64,000 nucleotides of DNA from assembly GCA_022482735.1 (NCBI GenBank), contig JAKVOO010000001.1, positions 243,699 to 307,698 on the forward strand, given 5' to 3'. Position 1 is the stretch's first letter, and every line of letters begins with the position of its first letter. Shown piece after piece: positions 8,906 through 19,591 of the stretch. The stretch comes from Bacilli bacterium. GTDB taxonomy: Bacteria; Bacillota_I; Bacilli_A; RFN20; CAG-826. A program made the position numbers and the translations under genes. The notes beneath the pieces are model-generated. The model was not told the origin of the DNA. It did not search any database and was given only the letters and a program-made list of their open reading frames with translations.

Positions 8906-9804
8906 ATCTATATTTTAAACTCTTGCAATCGGGTCAATTTGCGGAAGTTTTACGTCTTTCTTTAGATAAAACGGATAGTGATAGCATTTATGCCCGTTGT
9001 CAAGCCCTTGAAGGACTAAATCAACAAAGTGAAGCCCTAAATTATTTAATAAAGTATCATGATTATCTTTATGATTGTGACCCAATCAAATTTATGCGCA
9101 CTCATATTGATCTTTTATTAGACTTGCGGCAGATTAAAGATGCTTATATGTGGGCAAGCAAATATCAGAGTATGGCTTATTACTCAATGGAAGTGGAAGA
9201 ATTTGTACATGATTTGCCGAATTATATCGAACAACGCGAAAAGCAAAATCGCCCGCTGCTTGATGATGAAAACATTACTGAGAATCTTCAAATTGATCAA
9301 ACATCGGATAAACAACTTTTTGCCCTTAACTATATCAGTAAAATGAATATTAACGAACACAATAACGAAATAATTAGTTTATGTTCGCTGGGAAAAGATT
9401 ATAACGTGCGCTTATATGCTTTTTTAATATTAATGAGTAAGAAACACAATCAAAATTTGGCCTTTACCACTAAAAAAAGTAAAACCGTTATATTAAATCC
9501 AAGTTTAGTTACTCCGCCATTTGCAAGTTTAGCCAGTCAACAGTTAAAAAAAGCGATGGAAACTTTTAATCACGACACTTCAATTAATCAAATTGCACTA
9601 AAAATTTATGAGCAGGTAACATTAAATCTATTTCCAACTACTTTGGATGCATATAGTATGAATAACCTTTTAGTGGCATTATCTTATTTAGCATCGAAAG
9701 CTTTAGGAAATATAATTTTGGATATTGCTGCATTTGCAAACCATATTCAAGTAGACAATGATAAGATAAAAGAAATTATTCATCTTATTGAGGAAAATCA
9801 GTAA
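8902..9804 (+). CDS. Helical-repeat (TPR-like) protein of unknown function
   Basis: 300 residues, overlapping the ogt stop as ATGA. The N-terminal 100 residues read as paired helices (QSGQFAEVLRLSLDK, RCQALEGLNQQSEALNYLIKY), typical of tetratricopeptide arrays but without a strict consensus. The remainder is mostly helical, soluble and Asn/Lys-rich. No signal peptide or membrane segment. The close coupling to ogt suggests cytoplasmic co-expression. It does not by itself imply a DNA-repair role. Confidence 0.6.
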   Translation: MNLYFKLLQSGQFAEVLRLSLDKTDSDSIYARCQALEGLNQQSEALNYLIKYHDYLYDCDPIKFMRTHIDLLLDLRQIKDAYMWASKYQSMAYYSMEVEEFVHDLPNYIEQREKQNRPLLDDENITENLQIDQTSDKQLFALNYISKMNINEHNNEIISLCSLGKDYNVRLYAFLILMSKKHNQNLAFTTKKSKTVILNPSLVTPPFASLASQQLKKAMETFNHDTSINQIALKIYEQVTLNLFPTTLDAYSMNNLLVALSYLASKALGNIILDIAAFANHIQVDNDKIKEIIHLIEENQ

Positions 9805-9819
9805 AAAAACGTCTTTTTA

Positions 9820-9848
9820 TTGCTTGATATCTTCCTAAAGGTTATAAT
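9820..9848 (+). promoter_or_regulatory. Sigma-A promoter of tig
   Basis: TTGCTT (9820-9825), a 17-base spacer, TATAAT (9843-9848). It is followed 43 bases later by the trigger factor start with its GGAGG Shine-Dalgarno. Confidence 0.75.
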
Positions 9849-9890
9849 TTCTTTCGTGTGTAGACAAGTTTTATTGTCGCAGGAGGAAAA

Positions 9891-11165
9891 ATGAAATCAT
9901 CAGTCAAGAAATTAGAGAATTCGCATGTCGAAATCATCGTTGATTTTGAGTCAAACGAATGGAAGGAAGCACAAGAGAAAGCTTTCAAGAAATTAGCCGG
10001 CGAATTAGAAATTAAGGGCTTCCGTAAGGGAAAAGCTCCTGAAAAACTCGCAAGAGAAAAAATTAACCCAAACAATATCTTAACCGAGGCCCTCGATAGT
10101 CTCGTTCAACCAACTTTTAGTCAAGTATTGAGTGAACACAATCTTGTTCCAATGGCCCGTCCAAGTTACGATGTTCCAAAGTTTTCGGATAACGATTTAC
10201 AAGTTAAATTCACTATCGTAGTCGCCCCCGAAGTGGAAATTGGCGCTTATAAGGACCTAGAAGTCGGACACAAAGAAATTAAGGTTTCGGATGAAGAAAT
10301 TGATTTACGCATTGTTTCTTTAAGAGAAGAGAATGCGGAATTAGTTCTTAAAGAGGACGCGGCAGCTTTTGGTGATACCGTTGTTCTTGATTTTGATGGC
10401 TATGTCGATGGTAAGCAATTTGATGGCGGAAAAGCCGAGAATTATAGTTTGGAACTAGGTTCTGGCTCTTTTATCCCTGGATTTGAGGATCAGGTTGTCG
10501 GTCATAAAGCGGGAGATGAATTTGAAGTAAAGGTTACTTTCCCTGAAAAATACGTTGAGCATTTGGCAGGAAAAGACGCCACCTTTAAAGTCAAGATTCA
10601 TGAAATTAAAACCAAAAAAGTTCCCGAACTCAGCGATGAATTTGTAGCCGACTTATCGCGCGAAGGTGTTAACAATGTGGCTGAACTTCGCGAAGATGTA
10701 AAGAAAGAATTGACACTTAAAAAAGAAAACGATGAAAAGAATCGTTACTTAGAGGAATTATTAAAGAAATTGCGTGAAACCTCAAAAGTTGAACTTGCGG
10801 AAGAAATTGTCGCTGATGAAGCTCACAATATGCAGAAGAATTTAGAAGATCAAATAAGTCAAAATGGTCTTGATCTTGCTTCCTATTGCAAAATGACCAA
10901 CACCACTGAAGAGGCGCTACATCAAAAATTCCACGATGAGGCCCGTCGCAATATTACAAATTATCTCATTATCGAAAAAGTGGGTGAAGCTGAAAAAATC
11001 GGTGTGACCGAGGAAGCTTTAGCTCTAGAAATTAAGAAGTTAGCTGAACAATATAAGATGGAAGAAGCTAAGGTTCGTGAGATTCTTGGCGAATCACTTG
11101 ATCGGTTCAAGGCGGACATCAAGCAGAGAAATATCTTTGATTATTTACTCTCTGTTAATAAGTAA
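9891..11165 (+). CDS. tig: Trigger factor, ribosome-associated chaperone and prolyl isomerase
   Basis: 424 residues, the usual family length. The N-terminal ribosome-binding domain contains the signature KGFRKGKAP (GFRxGxxP) at about residues 43-51. A central FKBP-type PPIase domain (GDTVVLDFDGYVDG, SGSFIPGFEDQVVG) spans about 155-245, and the C-terminal helical arms follow. It binds at ribosomal protein L23 and shields nascent chains. It has its own promoter and a terminator, so it is monocistronic, and is followed by lon as in many low-GC Gram-positives (tig-clpX-lon with clpX missing here). AGGAGGAAAA gives a strong start at 9891. Confidence 0.97.
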   Translation: MKSSVKKLENSHVEIIVDFESNEWKEAQEKAFKKLAGELEIKGFRKGKAPEKLAREKINPNNILTEALDSLVQPTFSQVLSEHNLVPMARPSYDVPKFSDNDLQVKFTIVVAPEVEIGAYKDLEVGHKEIKVSDEEIDLRIVSLREENAELVLKEDAAAFGDTVVLDFDGYVDGKQFDGGKAENYSLELGSGSFIPGFEDQVVGHKAGDEFEVKVTFPEKYVEHLAGKDATFKVKIHEIKTKKVPELSDEFVADLSREGVNNVAELREDVKKELTLKKENDEKNRYLEELLKKLRETSKVELAEEIVADEAHNMQKNLEDQISQNGLDLASYCKMTNTTEEALHQKFHDEARRNITNYLIIEKVGEAEKIGVTEEALALEIKKLAEQYKMEEAKVREILGESLDRFKADIKQRNIFDYLLSVNK

Positions 11166-11171
11166 TAGCTT

Positions 11172-11199
11172 AAGAGGAACCGGTGCTGGTTCCTCTTTT
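11172..11199 (+). terminator. Rho-independent terminator after tig
   Basis: AAGAGGAACC and GGTTCCTCTT flank a six-base loop and run into T residues; it starts seven bases after the tig stop. Confidence 0.85.
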
Positions 11200-11260
11200 C
11201 ATATCGCTATCATTTTTAATTCTTTTCAATTAAAATAGTTACGTAGAGGAGGTAAGTTTT

Positions 11261-13615
11261 ATGGAACAAGAAGTCCTTCAATTACCAATTATATTCACTC
11301 GGGGTCAAGTCATTATCCCGATTGATGAAGTTACGACCATCGATGCTGGCCGTAGTTATACTTTAGCGGCGATTAATGTCGCTAATGCGCGCGATGACAA
11401 ATATTTAGTCGTTACCGCCCAAAAAATATATACGAGTTCAAATCCTAATTTTGATGAAGTATATCATATTGCCACTTTGGTTAAGATTACTGGGATTCAA
11501 AAACGGTCTTCTTATACGACCATTGAGGTTCGTCCAGTTGCTCGTGTAGCAATAAGCGATGGTCATTTTTCTCAAGAAAATGGCTGGTTTGCTGATACCC
11601 AGATTCTTGCTGATATCAATGGTGACGCCCAAAAGGAAGCTGATTTAGTTAAGGAGCTTTATAGCCTTATTGCCGATAAGAATAGTTTAGCTCCCGCCAA
11701 TAATTCGGATATTCAGGATCGTTTGGATTCCCATCTTTCTTCTGGCGAAAAAGCTGACATGGTCGCCACCTATTTGATTAATAGTACCGAACAGAGACAA
11801 AAAGTTCTCGAATTAGTCGATGTCAACGAACGTTTAAGTTATGTTATTGACGTTATTAGCGGTGAACAAAATGAGAATTCGGTGCGTTCCATCGCTTCAA
11901 CTATTTCGAAGAAGGTTCAAGAGGAAAGCCAAAACCGGCAGACTGAAACGGAAGACGATGATGAAGATGACTTGGATACCAACGAAGAAATTCTTAATCG
12001 CTTAAATGCCAATCCATATCCTGACTATGTTAAGAAACGGGTTAAAAAGGAGTTAAGAAGGCTTTCGGGCAACGATAATGATCGCTCACGGGCGCTTGAT
12101 TATATCGATTGGCTTTTGAAAATCCCTTATTGGCAAGTTACGCAGGATAATAATGATATCGCTAATGTTCAGAAGGTGTTAGACGAAGATCATTATGGTT
12201 TAAAAGATGCTAAAAAGCGGATTGTAGAATACATTGCCGTGAAAAAGATGACGGATAACCTTCACACGCCGATTATTTGCTTTTATGGTGAACCCGGCAC
12301 AGGAAAAACCAGCTTAGCTAAATCCATTGCTCGGGCGCTTGGTCGCAAGATGGTTAAGTGCTCACTTGGAGGAGTTGATGATGAGGCAAAAATCCGGGGC
12401 TTTTTAAGAACGTATGTTGGTGCTCAACCCGGCATCATTGTTCAGTCAATGAAAAAAGCCGGCACTGTCAATCCCGTATTTGTTCTTGATGAAGTTGATA
12501 AGATGACTTCGTCAACCCATGGAGACCCCGCGAGTGCGCTACTAGAAGTCCTTGACCCAGAGCAAAATAAAGAGTTTAACGACCACTATTTAGAAGAGAA
12601 TTATGATTTAAGCCAGGTGATGTTTATTGCTACAGCCAACTATATTGAGCAAATTCCGCCCGCTCTGCGTGATCGGATGGAGATGATTTATCTTCCACCT
12701 TACACGGAAGATGAAAAAATTCATATTGCACTTGAACATTTACTCCCGAAAGAAATCAAAACCCATGGACTAGAAAAATACAATATTTCTATGAGCCGGG
12801 AAGCAGTTATTGAAATTATCGAGCATTACACGATGGAAGCTGGCGTTCGTTCGCTTGATAAAACCATCGCTTCTATTTTACGTAAATTATCTGTTGAATT
12901 GCTTACGAATAAAAACCCAAAAGTGGAAATTGATGCCGAGGAAACAAGGCGATATTTGGGTAAGGAATTAATCCTTTCAAATAAGAAACAAAAAGAGAAT
13001 AAAGTTGGAGTTGTCACTGGCTTAGCCGTTGTCGGAGGTGTTGGGGGAGATATTTTACCAATTGAGATCTCGACCGAAGTCCCTGGTCGCGGAAATGTTA
13101 ATGTTACCGGCAACTTAAAGGACATGATGAAGGAAAGTGGAACAATTGCCATGGCGCATGTTCGCAGTTTTGCTCGCCATTACGGAATCGATCCCAAGCT
13201 TTTTGATTTGATTAACATCCATATTCATTTTCCTGATGCCGCGCCAAAGGATGGAAATTCAGCTGGTGTTGCAATGGCCGTTGGTATTATTTCGGCATTA
13301 ACTGGCCGTAAAGTTGATGCTAACGTTTGTATGACCGGTGAAGTTTCGCTTATGGGAAATGCTCTACCAATAGGTGGAGTCAGAGAAAAACTAACCGGTG
13401 CCTTAAGAGCTGGAATGAAAATGGCTCTTATTCCTAGAGATAATGAACGTGACCTCGAAGATGTACCGGAAGAAGTTAAAAAGGGCTTGGACATTAAGAT
13501 TATTGATACGGTTGGTGAAGCGGTTGAGTTTGCTCTTACCAACGATATAATTGACAATTTAGATTTGAAAAATATCGTTAAGGAGTCACCAAAGAAAGAT
13601 GCTCAACTTTCGTAA
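11261..13615 (+). CDS. lon: ATP-dependent protease Lon
   Basis: 784 residues, standard for bacterial LonA. An N-terminal substrate-binding domain (about 1-200) is followed by a very acidic segment near 230-245. The AAA+ module has Walker A GEPGTGKTS and Walker B VFVLDEVDKM. The C-terminal protease domain has catalytic Ser in DGNSAGVAMA and Lys in GGVREKLTGALRAG, the Ser-Lys dyad. It degrades damaged and regulatory cytoplasmic proteins. GAGGAGG precedes ATG 11261. The 3' end overlaps ysxC by 17 bases, an arrangement shared with Bacillus. No frameshift here, unlike several neighbours. Confidence 0.97.
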   Translation: MEQEVLQLPIIFTRGQVIIPIDEVTTIDAGRSYTLAAINVANARDDKYLVVTAQKIYTSSNPNFDEVYHIATLVKITGIQKRSSYTTIEVRPVARVAISDGHFSQENGWFADTQILADINGDAQKEADLVKELYSLIADKNSLAPANNSDIQDRLDSHLSSGEKADMVATYLINSTEQRQKVLELVDVNERLSYVIDVISGEQNENSVRSIASTISKKVQEESQNRQTETEDDDEDDLDTNEEILNRLNANPYPDYVKKRVKKELRRLSGNDNDRSRALDYIDWLLKIPYWQVTQDNNDIANVQKVLDEDHYGLKDAKKRIVEYIAVKKMTDNLHTPIICFYGEPGTGKTSLAKSIARALGRKMVKCSLGGVDDEAKIRGFLRTYVGAQPGIIVQSMKKAGTVNPVFVLDEVDKMTSSTHGDPASALLEVLDPEQNKEFNDHYLEENYDLSQVMFIATANYIEQIPPALRDRMEMIYLPPYTEDEKIHIALEHLLPKEIKTHGLEKYNISMSREAVIEIIEHYTMEAGVRSLDKTIASILRKLSVELLTNKNPKVEIDAEETRRYLGKELILSNKKQKENKVGVVTGLAVVGGVGGDILPIEISTEVPGRGNVNVTGNLKDMMKESGTIAMAHVRSFARHYGIDPKLFDLINIHIHFPDAAPKDGNSAGVAMAVGIISALTGRKVDANVCMTGEVSLMGNALPIGGVREKLTGALRAGMKMALIPRDNERDLEDVPEEVKKGLDIKIIDTVGEAVEFALTNDIIDNLDLKNIVKESPKKDAQLS

Positions 13616-14183
13616 CACCATCTTTATTAAAAGTGCGACTGAAAAAAATGGACGTCCGGAAAAAACCCTTCCGGAAGTCCTTTTTGTTGGTCGATCCAAT
13701 GTGGGTAAATCATCTTTATTAAATGCTTTAACCGACAACTCCCATCTTGCATTTACATCCTCTAAACCCGGACATACGCGCCTTTTAAATTATTATTCAG
13801 TTGACCAAAAACTATATTTTGTTGATGCTCCTGGATATGGCTTTGCCAAAGGTTCAAAAGAGGGCTGGATTGATTTTGGAAAGATGATGGAAGATTACTT
13901 TGTTAACAATTCTTCGCTTAGAGTGGTTCTTTTTTTACTTGATGGTCGTCGCCAACCCACGGTTGAGGATATCGATTTATATCGATTTTTTAAAGCGACA
14001 AATGTACCATTTATTCTTATTGCCACCAAAAGTGATAAACTGAATCAAAGTGCTAAGGCTAAACTCACACGCCAATGGCAAAATTGTTTTGAAGATGATA
14101 AATTATCAATCTTACCCGTCTCAATTCAAAATCGACAATCGATATCCTCTTTGGCGGCGACTATCGAAAGGTGGGTCAAATAG
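13599..14183 (+). CDS. ysxC: Ribosome biogenesis GTP-binding protein YsxC/EngB
   Basis: 194 residues, starting inside the end of lon. GTPase motifs: G1 GRSNVGKSS, G2 Thr in SKPGHTR, G3 DAPGYGFAK, G4 TKSD. The family acts in 50S subunit assembly and is usually essential. The lon-ysxC pairing and the translational overlap match Bacillus order. The stop codon abuts the start of a small membrane protein gene. Confidence 0.96.
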   Translation: MLNFRNTIFIKSATEKNGRPEKTLPEVLFVGRSNVGKSSLLNALTDNSHLAFTSSKPGHTRLLNYYSVDQKLYFVDAPGYGFAKGSKEGWIDFGKMMEDYFVNNSSLRVVLFLLDGRRQPTVEDIDLYRFFKATNVPFILIATKSDKLNQSAKAKLTRQWQNCFEDDKLSILPVSIQNRQSISSLAATIERWVK

Positions 14184-14462
14184 ATGAATTGGAAAAAGAT
14201 AAACACTAATGTTGTTGTTTTGACGGGTCTTACTATTGTATTTTTAATCGGTTTATTTAATTGGTTTTTAAACAAAAATTTTGACCCGATTTTTTATAAG
14301 GGATTTCGCCTTCTTACCGGACTAGGCATTGCATCGATATTTGGAACGGTTTTCGCTGTTTTTATTAGTAAACGCCACCAGCAATTATCCAAAATTTGGG
14401 GCATATATTTAGCTTTCATATTGCTGATAATAATTATCTTTTCTCCCCTGTATTTTATTTGA
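14184..14462 (+). CDS. Small three-span membrane protein
   Basis: 92 residues, starting immediately after the ysxC TAG with no gap, so probably translated by coupling. Three hydrophobic segments (about 10-28, 40-60, 72-92), short basic loops (SKRHQQ) and no soluble domain. No family recognised. A terminator begins at its stop codon, closing the lon-ysxC unit before the heat-shock promoter. Confidence 0.65.
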   Translation: MNWKKINTNVVVLTGLTIVFLIGLFNWFLNKNFDPIFYKGFRLLTGLGIASIFGTVFAVFISKRHQQLSKIWGIYLAFILLIIIIFSPLYFI

Positions 14463-14488
14463 GCCAGAATGATGGCTCTTTTTTTTAT
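14461..14488 (+). terminator. Rho-independent terminator upstream of groESL
   Basis: GAGCCA and TGGCTC flank a six-base loop and lead into eight T residues. It overlaps the stop of the small membrane protein gene. Confidence 0.8.
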
Positions 14489-14495
14489 AATTTTA

Positions 14496-14522
14496 TTGGC
14501 ACTCGATATTGACAAGTGCTAA
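14496..14522 (+). promoter_or_regulatory. CIRCE operator 1 (HrcA site)
   Basis: TTGGCACTC, nine bases, AAGTGCTAA: matches the consensus TTAGCACTC-N9-GAGTGCTAA with one mismatch in each half. It overlaps the -35 element. Confidence 0.9.
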
Positions 14523-14536
14523 AAGACGTATAAAAT
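14509..14536 (+). promoter_or_regulatory. Sigma-A promoter of groESL
   Basis: TTGACA (14509-14514), a 16-base spacer, TAAAAT (14531-14536). The -35 lies inside CIRCE 1, and CIRCE 2 begins just beyond the -10, at the expected transcript start. Confidence 0.8.
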
Positions 14537-14544
14537 AATACATG

Positions 14545-14571
14545 CTAGCACTCACAATAACAAAGTGCTAA
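14545..14571 (+). promoter_or_regulatory. CIRCE operator 2 (HrcA site)
   Basis: CTAGCACTC, nine bases, AAGTGCTAA. It lies between promoter and groES Shine-Dalgarno, so HrcA repression of groESL is expected. The hrcA gene is not in this window. Confidence 0.93.
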
Positions 14572-14585
14572 TAAGGAGGAATTTT

Positions 14586-14843
14586 ATGTTAAAACCATTA
14601 AGTTCTTATGTTGCTTTGACTTTGCTGAAAGATGAGCCTAAAACCCAAAGTGGCATTATTCTTGCCTCAGAGGCAAAGGAAAAACCCGCCCTCGGATTGG
14701 TAAAGGCCATTGGTGATGAAGTCAAGTTTGTGCAGACCGGCAATCGCGTAGTTTATGAATCTTATGCTGGGACTAAGGTAAAAGTTGATGAGACGGAATA
14801 TCTTTTAATTAAAGAAGAAAATATTCTAGCAATTATTGAATAG
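14586..14843 (+). CDS. groES: Co-chaperonin GroES
   Basis: 85 residues from ATG 14586, preceded by AAGGAGG; an in-frame ATG 21 bases upstream would lie before this site and within CIRCE 2. The mobile loop (KTQSGIILASEAKEK), the GLVKAIG strand and the closing EENILAIIE are characteristic. The heptameric ring caps GroEL. It is the first gene of the HrcA-controlled groESL operon, 12 bases before groEL. Confidence 0.96.
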   Translation: MLKPLSSYVALTLLKDEPKTQSGIILASEAKEKPALGLVKAIGDEVKFVQTGNRVVYESYAGTKVKVDETEYLLIKEENILAIIE

Positions 14844-14849
14844 AGGTGA

Positions 14850-16473
<1,624 letters not shown>

Positions 16474-16483
16474 GCGGTATAAG

Positions 16484-16513
16484 GGCTGAAACCAATAATT
16501 TCAGCCTTTTTTT
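16484..16513 (+). terminator. Rho-independent terminator of groESL
   Basis: GGCTGAAA and TTTCAGCC flank a seven-base loop followed by seven T residues. Confidence 0.9.
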
Positions 16514-16550
16514 ATTGCGAAAATCACGCTTATGTTGTAGCATAATGTTG

Positions 16551-16757
16551 ACAGTGATTCCGAGGAGTAAATGAGTATCATTCTAGCGAAGATGGGTTAG
16601 TGGAAGCCATCAAATGTATCTTATTTATAGGTCGCGGATGAGTCTCTAGGGAACTAGCGCTGCTCGCGTTATCGAGAAAATGAGTGCGGAAATTATCTAA
16701 TATTTCCGAATTAAGGTGGTACCACGGTTATCTAACGTCCTTTCGAAGGACGTTTTT
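16551..16757 (+). ncRNA. T-box leader (valine) controlling valS
   Basis: Contains the T-box sequence AAGGTGGTACCACGG (16713-16727), followed by a terminator hairpin (ACGTCCTTTCGAAGGACGT, then T7, about 16735-16757). Upstream, the Stem I apical hairpin GATGG...GGAAGCCATC and an AGTA S-turn are visible. A stem between AAATGAG and CTTATTT places GTC (16631-16633), a valine codon, opposite the AGTA as the specifier. Uncharged tRNA-Val would stabilise the antiterminator and allow valS transcription. The specifier assignment comes from hand folding. Confidence 0.92.
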
Positions 16758-16775
16758 TTATTTTAAGGAGGCTTT

Positions 16776-19368
16776 ATGGAAACACGTTATAATCCCCAGT
16801 TAGTGGAGAAAGACAAATATCAGTTTTGGTTAAATAACAATTATTTTGTTGCTGGACAGGATAAGTCAAAGCCCGCCTTTTCCATGGTGATACCTCCCCC
16901 CAATGTGACGGGAATTCTTCATCTTGGACATGCTTGGGACAACACTATTCAAGATATTATCGCGCGTTATAAACGCGCTCAAGGATATGATGTTTTGTGG
17001 GTGCCTGGCATGGATCATGCCGGAATTGCTACGCAAGCCAAGGTGGATGCCAGACTTCAAAGCGAAGGAACCAATCGTTTCGCGATTGGACGGGAAAAGT
17101 TTCTTGAAGCTGCCTGGAAATGGAAGGCGGAATATGCCGATACTATTCGTCAACAATGGGCAAAAATGGGTTTGGCTTTAGATTATTCGCGGGAACGCTT
17201 TACTCTTGATGAGGGGTTAAATCGGGCGGTGAAAAAAGTTTTTGTCACCCTATATAAAGAAGGCTTAATTTATCGAGGCGAAAAAATTATAAATTGGGAT
17301 CCAAAGTTCAAGACTGCCCTGTCAAATATTGAAGTTATATACCGAGATGATCCAGGAAAGTTTTACTATTTCAAATATAATTTAGTCGCTAACTCGGATT
17401 TTCTTGTGGTGGCGACAACTCGTCCTGAAACAATGTTTGGCGACGTATGCCTAGTGGTGAATCCAAAAGACAAACGTTTCAGCAAATATATTAATCAAAA
17501 AGCAATTAATCCAGCAAATGGGGAGATATTGCCGATTATTGCGGACGAATATGTAGATATAAGTTTCGGTACTGGAGTGATGAAATGTACGCCTGCGCAT
17601 GATCCAAACGATTTTATTATCGGTGAAAAATATCATTTTCCGCATCCAATAGTTATGCATCCTGATGGAACGATGAATGAATTAGCTGGACCTTATAATG
17701 GAATGGATCGGTTTGTCTGCCGGGAGCAATTAGTTGCAAAAATTCAAAGTGATGGCAATTTAGTAAAAATAGAGGACATCATTCATCCCGTAGGTCACTC
17801 AGAAAGATCAGATGCGGTTATCGAACCTTATCTTAGCAAACAATGGTTTGTAAAAATGCGTCCTTTAGCGGAGGCTTCACTGGCCAATCAAAAGACCGAG
17901 CAAGCAGTTAAGTTTATTCCTGACCGCTTTGCTAGAACTTTTGCCCAATGGATGGAGAATGCTGAGGATTGGTGCATTTCGCGGCAATTATGGTGGGGAC
18001 ATCAAATCCCAGCTTATTATAATAAAGTAACTGGCGAAGTTTTAGTGAGTGAAGAAGAACCAAAGAATATTGATGAATATATTCAAGATGAAGATGTGCT
18101 GGACACGTGGTTTAGTAGTGCCCTTTGGCCATTTTCAACCCTTGGCTGGCCTGATGATACCGATGATTATAAACGGTATTTTCCATTGGATGTAATGTCT
18201 AATGGCTATGACATAATATTCTTTTGGGTTTCGAGAATGATCTTTCAAAGTTTGCATTTTACCGCGAAGATTCCGTTTAAAGTATCAGTGTTGCATGGTC
18301 TTATTCGGGATGCGGAAGGAAGAAAAATGTCTAAATCGCTTGGTAATGGCATCAATCCAATGGATGTCATCAATAAATATGGCGCTGATGCCTTACGTTA
18401 TTTCCTAGCAACAGGATCCACTCCGGGACAGGATACACGTTTTATTGAGGAGAAAGTTCAAAGCAGTGGTAACTACTTAAATAAAATTTGGAATGCTGCC
18501 CGATACATATTATTAAATATTTCCGAGGATTTTGTTCCTCAGTCAATTGATATCAATAGCCTAAACCCACTCGATTTGTGGCTATATGCGAAACTCAATG
18601 CCACAATAAAAAATGTTACTGAGTACATGGACAAGTATGAGTTTGGAATTGCTTCAACTCATTTGTATAACTTTGTCTATGATGATTTTTGCTCTTGGTA
18701 TTTAGAGATGAGTAAAGTTACACTTCAAGATGAAAATATGTCAAACGCGACAACGCTAAATCTTTTGTATCATTCAATTAAATCCATTTTGATGATGATT
18801 TACCCATTCACTCCCTTTATTGCCGAAGAAATTTATCAAAGCCTCCCAGGGCATAAACATAGCATTATGGAAGAAGAATATCCTCAGTCCATAGTTGTTA
18901 ATAATGCCGAAAAGTACATTCATGACGTCGATATAATAATTAAAATGATTTCCGATATTCCGCTCCTTTAAAAAGGAAAATGATTTGGCACCCAATGCGC
19001 ACATAAATGTTTTTTTCCGTCATCCAGAATTTGATTTGTCTCCTTATTATCCTTATCTAAAAAGATTTGGATTTATTGATGAAATTACGATAAGTAATCA
19101 GAATCATCCCGAGCTTAGATCATATTTTTACGGATCGGCGGTCATGACGATTGATGCCGTTATTGATCAAACGGCAATTATCAGTAAACTAAAGGAAGAA
19201 ATTAATTTTTATCAAAGTGAAATTGCGCGATCGGAAGGAATGTTAAATAATTCTAACTTTGTAAAGAAAGCTCCTGTCGCTAAGGTGGAAAACGAGCGAC
19301 AAAAGGTTGATTCTAACCGCAAACTTCTTGCACAAGCGGAAGCAAAATTAAAACTAATAATTAAATAA
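16776..19368 (+). CDS. valS: Valyl-tRNA synthetase (frameshifted in this sequence)
   Basis: Class I synthetase charging tRNA-Val. PPPNVTGILHLGHA carries the HIGH motif, KMSKS occurs in GRKMSKSLGNG, and the editing domain (TTRPETMFGD, GTGVMKCTPAHDPND) lies between. At about 18960 an extra c (attccgctc) gives a premature stop after about 731 residues. Removing it turns DIPLL-stop into DIRSFKKEND and joins the anticodon-binding end to the C-terminal coiled coil (KLKEEINFYQSEIARSEGML ... LAQAEAKLKLIIK). Total about 863 residues, the normal length. AAGGAGG precedes ATG 16776, just after the T-box terminator. Confidence 0.96.
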
Positions 19369-19378
19369 ATAATGTTTT

Positions 19379-19410
19379 CCCTCGCTATCTACTTGGTAGG
19401 GAGGTTTTTT
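19379..19410 (+). terminator. Terminator after valS, enclosing a Shine-Dalgarno
   Basis: CCCTCGCTATC pairs with GGTAGGGAGG (one mismatch and one G-U) and is followed by seven T residues. The 3' arm GGGAGG is also the only Shine-Dalgarno for the ORF starting at 19412, so the hairpin would both terminate transcription and mask translation. Confidence 0.7.
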
Positions 19411-19411
19411 T

Positions 19412-19588
19412 ATGAAAACACTAAGTGCCTATGAGTGTAGTCAAATCAAAGGTGGTGAGATTATTACATTAACTGCGGTGATGGCGGTAGTTATCATTGC
19501 AGTTATGGCGGTAGTTGTTTATCGACTTTTTATGTCAAAAGAAGGCTCAACAACGATTCCTGGGGGATTCAAATTTACATGGGAATAA
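19412..19588 (+). CDS. Small peptide with double-glycine-type leader and hydrophobic core
   Basis: 58 residues from ATG 19412; GGGAGG lies eight bases upstream. The N-terminus MKTLSAYECSQIKGG has the pattern of double-glycine leaders (Leu, Glu and Ile at regular spacing before GG) that C39-peptidase ABC exporters cleave in bacteriocin and quorum-peptide precursors. The putative 43-residue mature part has a hydrophobic segment rich in Val, Met and Ala, then a charged stretch (YRLFMSKEG) and a PGGFKFTWE tail. No exporter, immunity gene or modifying enzyme lies nearby. The radC start follows three bases after its stop. A bacteriocin-like or signalling role is inferred only from the leader. A simple small membrane protein is the alternative. 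Confidence 0.6.
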   Translation: MKTLSAYECSQIKGGEIITLTAVMAVVIIAVMAVVVYRLFMSKEGSTTIPGGFKFTWE

Positions 19589-19591
19589 TTG

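Noticed and set aside
11201..11260. CtsR or CIRCE operator before lon
   Set aside because: No matching repeat could be found; only an AT-rich promoter-like stretch.
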